Source of the DNA: Staphylotrichum longicolle
Lineage: Eukaryota; Ascomycota; Sordariomycetes; Sordariales; Chaetomiaceae
DNA: 64,000 nt
Assembly (NCBI GenBank): GCA_019096155.1
Contig: JAHCVI010000006.1
Span: 2,224,906-2,288,905 of the forward strand
Reading direction: 5' to 3'
Shown: in pieces, positions 57,501 to 64,000 of the stretch
Layout: each line of letters opens with the position of its first letter
How positions within the stretch are numbered: the stretch's first letter is position 1
Translations under genes and position numbers: made by a program
Notes under the pieces: generated by a model
Database searches by the model: none
The model's input: only the letters and a program-made list of their open reading frames with translations
What the model was told of the DNA's origin: nothing

Positions 57501-58659
57501 CGCCCTAGCCACTCGCCCAGCACACACGCCCCGCGACTTGTCCATAGCCGAGTATCTCCTCTCTCACGGGGTCTCCGCAGATCCCATTGAGACCAGCGAA
57601 CCCTCGCCGCTCGTGCTCTCTATTCTTCACGGCTTTTACGATCTCGCCGACCTGCTCATAGCTCACGGCGCTGGGTCCTCCCTCAATACCCTGTATACCA
57701 CCATTCCGGGTTTCAAGGGAAACCCAGGGGAATCGTCTTCGCTCCTGGGCGTCCTACTCCCTTCGCAAACCTCCTCTTCTCTCCGTGCAATCCGCTATCT
57801 CGCTCATTTGCACAAGAGTGGCAAGCAGATAATCTCACCGGTCGCATTTCGCGTGCATTCTGCAGAGGAAGATGCAGGCATATCTGTCTCCGCTCTCCAC
57901 GCGCTCGCAGAGGTGCCCGCCAGCGCATGGAACTCGCACGCGCAGATCTCTGCCCAGATTCTTCAACTTGTGTTGGGCATGTTTCCCAACACGGAGAGTC
58001 TCGGCGAGGCAAATTCCAATACCCGCACTGGGACAGTCGTCTCGGCGGCAGTGAGAGCAGGGCAGGTGGAAGTGTTGAGAGCAGTGCTTGATACCGGCGA
58101 CTTCACCGAGGATAGTCACTCCACAGTGAGGGTAGGGTGCTCCGAGCTGGAGGGCGAAAAGGGCGAGCCACAGCTGGGGAATCAAAAAACTCTGGCTCGG
58201 CTGGCGAGAACAGTGGCGCTGCAAAAGATCGTAACGTTAGAAGAGAGACAGGAGGTGACTGAGGGGGACGTGAAGGGTGCGAGGCGGGCGGTGGAGGTCG
58301 TCGAAATGTTGACCGAGTTACGGGAAGAGGATGCGGCCGGAAGTCCACAAGAAGAAATGTGGAATACGGCCGATGCGTTGAGGAGGGTTGGCCTATTGGA
58401 ATCGAGGGTCAAGCTCGACTTTCTTGAGCCCGAGATTGACAGAGTTGGTGAAGGTGTCAATTGGCCGGTGGACTTGTCTGTGTTGACGGACGAGAAACCC
58501 ACAGCGTGGACTGAAGGGGTCGAGATGACCGAGGAGATGTCGTTGCGAGTTTTCCTCAAGTATTTCCGGCAGGACAATGAGTTGTTTGGAGATAAGATTG
58601 TCAAGGCGATGGGCAAAATGTTTAATAAGCGAGAGGACGAGGACGGGGTCAAAGGATAA
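54505..58659 (+). CDS. Protein kinase with Sel1-like and ankyrin repeats
   Basis: The first ATG is at 54505 and gives one exon of 1384 residues. After a Ser/Pro-rich leader, a protein kinase domain spans about residues 75-400. Its Lys is in TVAIKTVRE (about 117), the catalytic loop is HGDLKHENVLVF (about 220, a G-D rather than R-D loop), the metal motif is LADFGG (about 250), and an APE-like YEAPEIS and DAYSYGMLIWRC follow. The catalytic Asp, Lys and DFG are all present, so it should be active. A Sel1-like repeat lies near residues 515-540 (GFGVAYDPTKACYWLRRAA). Ankyrin repeats begin at about 685 (GLLHMAAVQGKLPALKHLY) and continue irregularly to about 1170. The mix of kinase and ankyrin recalls RIPK4-type proteins and fungal kinase-ankyrin proteins of unknown role. 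It diverges from a HeLo-pseudokinase gene, its possible substrate. Confidence 0.85.
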   Translation: MTSYVYPSAFSGDPASAATPPPAPSSLSTSSALNFATPPSSSQASHATTGKGLASFICHVAYLDDKLQRGGRSAFFTSQQTHIVNRQRIGDGASFIVERAELKESQGPDSNGKTRTVAIKTVRETRDIRNPWRDVLLEIRALLHEPIRYHPNIVNFLGIRWDASTDTGSPFPAIVQEYAAFGTLDKLQQRSEPLPFSIKQKLCYDVGRALSIIHACGMVHGDLKHENVLVFPNTQENPPNQPYTLKLADFGGTVMDMSDDGTHRIPMHTFPYEAPEISEKLTEEGAKKTDAYSYGMLIWRCMIDSRDVLGGLGLTRDAREKVTLLKLSDGLLEAAIHSISSYFFEHQLPGASLNLVTSALMFTLRGDPSQRALDRAQVRLRGMDSVAAYHYVGIKDDANKRTLEMQKHRTPGRHGMDTDSVGFALARLGKGDDYDAQNNLPGFRPDLPRPQRSGFLFEPLRLRHLLNRDQQETIVREFEVCADTPPAADDADGDLKPAPWLAAFFLFHSYLSGFGVAYDPTKACYWLRRAAEPSEEMGETDYLALAWLNRVHAALGVPNPYDLDKQMDNLFWSTIRGHRHCVEDSQTVIASGASAAQQQAWRQKMDQAVWLYRSMTASTGMPFFAPRKLSRDWDLDDLDALDGQIKQELGTAYAGCLRPLPDNEEASDSPPDDGYRFDKIYVNHKGHGLLHMAAVQGKLPALKHLYKKYLCDLSLGNQSHGDTPLTCACRTGRFDIAIWCLDNGADPNGSRFSEESPLHCIDAFNESEMGALVARLVAAGADLEKHSDASRKDVRGILADWGDTFFMTLTPLGRAVLKQSLPAVRTLLKHGASATSQRVDRNRPSKSPVELAAVLTLPDILEELLLHTDDAALLFDECEMLDAAHTNKVTAYDSLSLHSRLVRCGPHYRENLNRTLEILHKHKTKARVQHPPGKHLCNEILLGNTDIVSALLALGHDPSGSPGFHPLTAAVTANHAAIFHLLVSCQPSPSISVSPSLLHALATRPAHTPRDLSIAEYLLSHGVSADPIETSEPSPLVLSILHGFYDLADLLIAHGAGSSLNTLYTTIPGFKGNPGESSSLLGVLLPSQTSSSLRAIRYLAHLHKSGKQIISPVAFRVHSAEEDAGISVSALHALAEVPASAWNSHAQISAQILQLVLGMFPNTESLGEANSNTRTGTVVSAAVRAGQVEVLRAVLDTGDFTEDSHSTVRVGCSELEGEKGEPQLGNQKTLARLARTVALQKIVTLEERQEVTEGDVKGARRAVEVVEMLTELREEDAAGSPQEEMWNTADALRRVGLLESRVKLDFLEPEIDRVGEGVNWPVDLSVLTDEKPTAWTEGVEMTEEMSLRVFLKYFRQDNELFGDKIVKAMGKMFNKREDEDGVKG

Positions 58660-59183
58660 GAGAAAGAGCTGCGATGATAGGAAGCAGGACTCGGAAGACA
58701 GAGTCAACCACTCTCGGAGGTAGTCAATCATGGACTTGATGGCAGACATGAATTTAGAGCTCCATTCAACACTGCCTCTGCTGCGTCGCGACGGAAGCGA
58801 CGGCATGACACAGGATCCAAGATTTCGCCGAAGGGCATCATGGGTGTCTTCCGTTGTTGGCCAGACTCCATGTGGCCCTGACCTGATCTCGGAGAACAGG
58901 CCAATGATACGAGCCGACCAGAGCCGAGCCCACGAGGAGGAGGGGATTGGCCCCGCGTTCCTCATGCGCCACAACGCCAACATCAACTGACCCCGCGAAA
59001 CACATATCTGGCAAGACGCCAACTCCGCAGTGTTTTGGCGCTCTTGTGAATAAACGCTCGTTCGTTGCAGCTACCCTCACCCGCACCATTGGAGCTGCAG
59101 ATCACCCTTCTCCAATCGGTATCCCGTCAGGGCCCTCAAATCCAACGCACCTCTGCCCTCAAATCTTCCGCCAGGTTTCCACA
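58660..59183. other. Intergenic
   Basis: About 520 bp between two co-oriented genes, containing the promoter of the aldo/keto reductase. No other feature is recognised. Confidence 0.5.
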
Positions 59184-60697
59184 ATGACACCGCCCCCCGA
59201 ATCATTCCCCCTGGGATCTGATGGCGCGAGCCGAATTCCTTCCCGCGGGCTCGGCACCTTCCAGCCCGATCCGAAGGTGTACCCGCCTGGCAGCGTAAAA
59301 CAATCCGTCCTGACAGCGCTGCGAGCTGGTTACCGCCACATTGATACGTCGCTCCGCTACGGCGACGGCCAGGGCGAGCGAGAAGTTGGCGAGGCAATTC
59401 GCGAAAGCGGCGTCCCGCGGGAGGATATCTTTGTTGTGTCGAAGCTGTAGGTCATCTTCCTCCTCTTTCTGGCCCAAGAATCCTGCCCTCTCCCCTGGTA
59501 CTCCACACTTGAGAGAGTGGGTGTAGAACAGATTCCGAGAAGGACATATTCACTGACAGATTGCCCTGCAACTTAGGGAGAATGTCTTCCACGCGCCAGA
59601 GGACGTGGCCGTCAATCTCGACATGGACTTGGATTATCTGGGATTGGACTACGGTATGTTTGCCTTCTGGGTTCTATGCTGCATTAGGGCCTTGCTTACT
59701 AAAAGTCCGGGTTGAAACTCCAGTCGATCTCTTCCTCATGCACTGTGAGTTCTCTCATTGTTCTCGGGCATCCGGCCGCACACAAGGGGCCTTCTAATCA
59801 GTTCCGTGCCACCAGTTCCGTACGCCTACAAGAAGACCGAACAGGGGTACGGCACACAACGCAGAGAAGACGGAAGGGTGAGTGCAGAAACGGTCCAGTT
59901 TGTCTCTGCTCAACAGAGTGACACCCATCCTACCCACACAGCCCGTTATAGATATCGAGCTCTCTCGCCGCTTCGACCTGACATACAGGGCGATGGAAGA
60001 CTTGGTTAAAACCGGAAAGGCCAGGCATATTGGTAAGAATGACCCCCATATTGCTCCCTGGACTCATGGCTTTCCTACATCTGCGCAGTCACCTCCGTGT
60101 TGGATGTATCCAGGTCACTAACTTGTTCCTTGCAAACTTTGTGCAGGGATCTCCAACTTCTCCTCTCCGAAGGTGAAGCGTCTTCTCCGCACTGCTACCA
60201 TCAAGCCCGCCCGTCAACCAGATCGAGTGCCACGCGCAGTGGCCGCAAAAGGGCCTCGTAAAGCTCTGCCAAGACAATGACATCCACGTCACCGCGTTTG
60301 GGCCCTTGGGATGCACCCCCATCCCGGCGCTGGCCGGACGCGTCGGGCCTGGGCCCCTAGAGGACAAGACGGTAAACATTTCACTCGGTCTATTCGCCCT
60401 CATGCAGTGACTGACCCAGCACGTCACAGGTCATCGACGTCGCGTCGAAGTACGGCAAGACGCCCGCACAAGTCCTCCTCTGCTACCTCCTACGTCGCGG
60501 CATCTCGGTTATTCCCAAGAGCAACAATCCGGACCGCATCGTCGAGAATTTTGACTGCCTCTTTGAGCTGGCAGACGGGGACTTTGATCGCATTGATGCC
60601 ATTGCGGGGGAGAACGGCGAGTTGGGGGTGCGAAACCTCGAGTCCCGTGGCTACCTTGGCTTCGACAACTACAACGAGGAGGTTGAAGAGCCATGAT
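59184..60697 (+). CDS. Aldo/keto reductase with one frameshift
   Basis: The start is ATG 59184. Exon 1 (59184-59446) ends at a GTAGGT donor, and several short exons follow. Together they give the AKR barrel: GLGTFQPD, the catalytic Asp/Tyr region in AGYRHIDTSLRYGDG, ENVFHAPEDVAVNLDMDLDYL, VDLFLMH, AMEDLVKTGKARHIG with ISNFSSPKV, NQIECHAQWPQ, and the NADPH-binding tail RRGISVIPKSNNPDRIVENF. It reduces aldehydes or ketones with NADPH. Near 60206-60214, in a run of C, one extra base shifts the frame between TIKPA and the NQIECHAQ block. The remaining exons are intact to the TGA near 60697. This could be an assembly error or a recent null mutation. The neighbouring aldolase gene is more clearly broken. 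Confidence 0.75.
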
Positions 60698-60957
60698 CAG
60701 TCACTCTTTAGCTGTCCAGGGGACAGTTACCGGTCAAAGTCATCTATGATGCCTTCATCCACGACGGCCATTCATGTGCTTGACGTTCTCCTACTACTAC
60801 AATGGTATTTGTCAAATACCGCTGCACCCACGCTCTGTGCTTGCAAAAACCTAACCCTTGGCATTGAACATGGCTCATGAAGCAGATTCAGCTTTTCATT
60901 GCTCCCTCCCCTACGTGCAGAATTGGGAATGGTTCCGCTCCAGAGAATATTGTCCCA

Positions 60958-61826
60958 GTTAATATGCAATAGGCAGCTTTTCCACGCCACCCGGCGTCAC
61001 AAGAGGAACTTGAACGGGATCCTCCCCGATTCCTCTCTTGCGAGCCTCTTCCAAGATCCCCACAGTTCCTGATGTCCCGATCCTAGACACTCCGAGGTGC
61101 ATCATGTAGAGGACTTCATCCAGCGAACGGATGCCGCCCGACGCCTTGATTTGGACTTCCTTGGCACATGTCTCCCGCATGAGCTTGACATGTGGGATGG
61201 TAGCCCCCGTGTAGTTGTAGGCGCCATTGGGCTGCTTGACAAATCCGTGCCCGTCGATGTCTTGACAAACGCGACACCTACATCGCTGCAGATCCGGCAC
61301 AGCCGAGCAATTTGCGTGTCTTGGAGATAGTCGTTTTCGAAGATGACCTTGAGCGCACTTCATGTGGCGACTACCGCGTCGTTGACAGCCCGGATCTCGG
61401 CGGTGACGTAGTCCCAAGACTCGTCGCTGCCGCTGAGTACTTTGCCCACGCTGCGACCATGTCAATCTCGTCGGCTCCAGCCCTTGCGGCCGCTGTCGCC
61501 TCGAATACCTTGACCTCTGTGGTGCTGTTCCCATGGGGAAAACCAAACACGGCACAGATGAGCACCCCAGTACCAGCGAGCGCAGCCTTTGCGCTGGGGA
61601 TGCTGTAGGGCTTGATGCATGCCGTGGCGACCTTGTAATTCTTGGCTAGGGCAAGTCCCGTCTCAATTTCGGCGTCGGTAAGGTTTGGCTGGAGCAGCGC
61701 GTGGTCGATGAGCTTTGCAAGCTGGGGGAGGGACACCGTGATGGTGCTTGTGGTACTGCTGGGCGACGACGACATCGTGGGAGTGTACTGCAAGACAGTA
61801 GATTTCGGGACGGAAGGCTTGGTCAT
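60958..61826 (-). pseudogene. Deoxyribose-phosphate aldolase gene with several lesions
   Basis: The start is ATG 61826-61824. The N-terminal part is clear DeoC: AKLIDHALLQPNLTDAEIE, KVATACIKPYSIPSA, ICAVFGFPHGNSTTEVKVFE and GADEIDMV. A one-base shift near 61449-61456 breaks it there. The following frame (SVGKVLSG, VTAEIRAVNDAVV) meets a TGA at 61362-61360. Another shift near 61247-61252 then leads back to the intact C-terminal block: GFVKQPNGAYNYTGATIPHVK, the Schiff-base Lys in EVQIKASGGIRS and SRIGTSGTVGILEEA. Three separate lesions in a single-exon gene of normal length point to a true pseudogene. DeoC splits deoxyribose 5-phosphate into glyceraldehyde 3-phosphate and acetaldehyde, so the strain would lack this copy. 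Confidence 0.85.
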
Positions 61827-62353
61827 ATTGGAGGGGGACGGACATGCATTACCGCTTCTACCGAGATTCAGCCTGGGACAATCTTCAAGCCTATCTCAAC
61901 TTGCAAGACAGATGCAATTGCATATTGTAATATCAGACTTCTCAGTGGCCAGCTGGTATGACCTACCTGCAAGTCACAAGGTCCTTTGTAGGGAAGCACA
62001 TCTCATCTCGTCTTGTTCGTCAACGAGGCTCGGCGTTGGGCACGTATTTGTTTTGTGAAGCGTGTGCTGATATCGGGGCTCGGGTAGAGAGAGGGGCAAC
62101 TTCTTCTCGCTCCAATCAGAGGAACCGGAAAACTGCGCAGACGCAGTCCCTTCGAGCACCTCTCCCGCACAACTTCAAATGATCGCTGTGAACTAAGGAG
62201 TTTTGATGGTTCATGATGCACTAATCTGAGGCCCCGACTGATTCGTCATTTGTGTACGGCATTTCATATGAAGGGCACGCTTTTTTGCCTCGAAATCTCT
62301 CTAGCAGTGCCCTCAGCCCTGCACAGCACAGCTACCTGAGCCATATCCTGAAG
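61827..62353. other. Intergenic, divergent promoter region
   Basis: About 530 bp between the broken aldolase (minus) and the STAND-like gene (plus). No coding signal is supported. Confidence 0.5.
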
Positions 62354-64000
62354 ATGGTAAGTAGATGCCTATCTCCTTGAGCAGACACTCACCCTAAACG
62401 GCGTAGCGTCGTAAATTTAAGGCAGCTCTCAGAGGCACTTTCCAAAGTGTCGAAGACGACCATCGGGTTGTCAATGACACTTCCTTTGACACCATAGCAA
62501 CGCCGCCTCAACCCGGCTGCGACGCGCCGGCAATGCCGCCTCTGCTGACTGGAACTGCGACATCGCGCCATGTCCCACTTGTTGAGCCCGAGTCTCGCCT
62601 ACCATTGACAAGCAGTGACACACTTCCTGAAGGCAGTACAAGCACACCGCCCGCCCTCTCTCCAATCATGCCGCCATCCAAGCGGCTCGTGACGTTAGGG
62701 CTTCTTTCACGTACATCTTCTACTTCCATCTAGGACTGTTCAAGACACGTCCTTTGGATCCGATATCGGCCTCCATCTCATCCATGAAGTTGAACACCCA
62801 ATCGCTGACCTGATCCTCGTCCACGGCCTGGGTGGGTCATGGCTCAAGACGTGGTCATGGAAGCACGACCCACACACATTCTGGCCTGCTTGGCTCCCGA
62901 AGGAGGAAGGACTCGCTCGCGTTCGCATCTTTTCCTTTGGCTACAACTCAAATTTCAAGGGGGCGAGGACAAATCTATGCATCCTAGACTTCGCCAAAGA
63001 GCTCTTGTTCAAGATGTCGCGCTATGGAGCTGGGGAGCATAAAATCGGCCGAGTTTGTTTTGCCCTTCCCTCATCACCACAGTGATTCACAATCAACACA
63101 TCCTGCTGACTCCTGAACGGTTAGAGGCCGATCATTTTCGTGGCCCACTCCATGGGGGGCCTCGTCGTCAAAAAGGTGACTCTCTCTCTACACTTGTGCC
63201 CCTGATTTTGAATATATCTGCCTGTCTCCTCGCGTCTCTAACAGTTATGTTTAGGCATATGTCCTGGGCACGCTTGATGATTCATATGCAGGGATGATTT
63301 CACAAATCTCTGGTGTCATCTTTTTGGCCACGCCTCATAGGGGATCCAACTATGCCCGGACACTTAACAATGTCTTGGCGGCCTCAATGATCACCAACGC
63401 CAAAGTCTACGTCGCCGAGCTCGAATCAGACTCACCAACACTCCGGGATATCAACGAGCAATTCCGATTGGTGTGCAAGGATTTGAGGTTGGTGTCCTTT
63501 TACGAGTCCATCAAGACTCGAATTGGCACCTCTCGAGTGATGGTAAACCTTAACCTTCGCCTCGCATTTTGGAGTTTGTTTGACGTGCTGTAGGTTGTGG
63601 GGCGTGATTCCGGTGTTCTCGGATATCCATCCGAGCGCTCGTCGTCTTTGGACGCTGATCATCACACTGTCTGCAAGTTCAGTAGCACCGACAGCCCAAA
63701 TTACATTGTTTTGAGAGATGCGATCCAGGATTATGTGAGGCAATGCAGCCGGTCTGGTAAGCAACCTCTCTGCTCTAACCCGTTCCGGCTGCTTTTTGGC
63801 TGTCCTCTGACAAGTGAGATCTTCCGTTCGAGCAGCGCCGGAGGTGAATACACGCGAGAACGACAGAACTGGAGTCCATGAGGCTAGACAAACACTGGCG
63901 GCCTCTAGGAATCGACGAAACGCTCAACCAAGCCGCGCACCCTGGAATGGACGGCACCTGTTCATGGATCCAACCCCGCGACACTAATCTCATCTACTTT
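62354..64000 (+). CDS. STAND/NLR-like protein with N-terminal lipase-like domain (cut by window edge)
   Basis: The exons that fit are an ATG at 62354-62356 (tentative), 62407-62693, 62734-63052, 63125-63175, 63255-63542, 63594-63756 and 63867 onward past the window end. The second exon is Ser/Pro-rich and poorly conserved. The next ones form an alpha/beta-hydrolase domain of the type found at the N-terminus of fungal NOD-like proteins: DLILVHGLGGSW, HTFWPAWLPKEEGLARVRIF, the nucleophile VAHSMGGLVVKKAY (Ala instead of the more common Gly before HSMGG), FLATPHRGSNYARTL and VLGYPSERSSSLDADHHTVCKF. The last exon gives a linker ending GTCSWIQPRDTNLIYF, which in this family leads into a NACHT or NB-ARC NTPase, here outside the window. 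Such proteins control incompatibility and immune-like cell death. Introns of 40-113 nt are short but standard, and the start exon is the least certain part. Confidence 0.8.

Noticed and set aside
1..64000. tRNA, 5S rRNA, transposon or CRISPR array
   Set aside because: By eye I found no T-loop-like or 5S-like sequence in a gene-sized context, no transposase motif, no terminal repeats and no spaced repeat array. A covariance-model scan was not possible.

Overview
The window is nuclear DNA of a filamentous ascomycete (Pezizomycotina, most likely Sordariomycetes). The signs are many short GT-AG introns (about 40-110 nt), GC-rich coding sequence, and typical fungal families: a highly reducing type I polyketide synthase, a PTH11-like rhodopsin-fold receptor, HeLo-domain and STAND proteins, a CYP505-like P450, and dispersed nuclear genes for mitochondrial complex I. 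I saw no rRNA, tRNA, transposase or CRISPR array.

Layout. 0-14.5 kb: the 5' end of an MFS sugar transporter (minus), a frameshifted small secreted protein (minus), a CYP505-like heme protein with no reductase domain (minus), a seven-helix receptor (minus), a type II membrane GT31-like glycosyltransferase (plus) and an MHYT-domain sensor (minus). 14.5-18.6 kb holds no recognisable gene but has repeats and a G-rich tract. 18.6-29.6 kb is a probable polyketide cluster: an alpha/beta hydrolase, a LovG/FSH-type thioesterase and a highly reducing PKS. The thioesterase and PKS diverge from a 1.7-kb promoter. The PKS carries a one-base frameshift in KS and degenerate DH and ER active sites. 30.7-38.7 kb is conserved: an uncharacterised serine-rich fungal protein, the adjacent complex I genes for the 23-kDa 8Fe-8S subunit and the mitochondrial acyl carrier protein, and a two-finger CCCH protein. 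40.4-44.4 kb is a divergent pair of decayed glycosyltransferase genes (a GT2 polysaccharide synthase and a second GT31-like gene), both with stops and frameshifts. 44.8-51.9 kb has a membrane RING-like protein that lacks one zinc ligand, a PMC1-type Ca2+-ATPase and a secreted seven-bladed PLL-like lectin. 52.3-64 kb holds a HeLo-pseudokinase gene, divergent from a kinase/Sel1/ankyrin gene, then an aldo/keto reductase with one frameshift, a broken deoxyribose-phosphate aldolase, and the start of a STAND (NLR-like) gene with an N-terminal lipase-like domain.

The most interesting candidate system is the divergent HeLo-pseudokinase and kinase-ankyrin pair. Its domain logic resembles animal MLKL (four-helix killer domain plus pseudokinase) and the RIP kinases, and an NLR-like gene lies about 4 kb beyond the kinase gene. 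The second is the PKS-thioesterase locus with its altered reducing domains. Several genes carry single-base indels. Isolated ones could be assembly errors, but genes with several independent lesions (the GT2, second GT31-like and aldolase genes) look like true pseudogenes.
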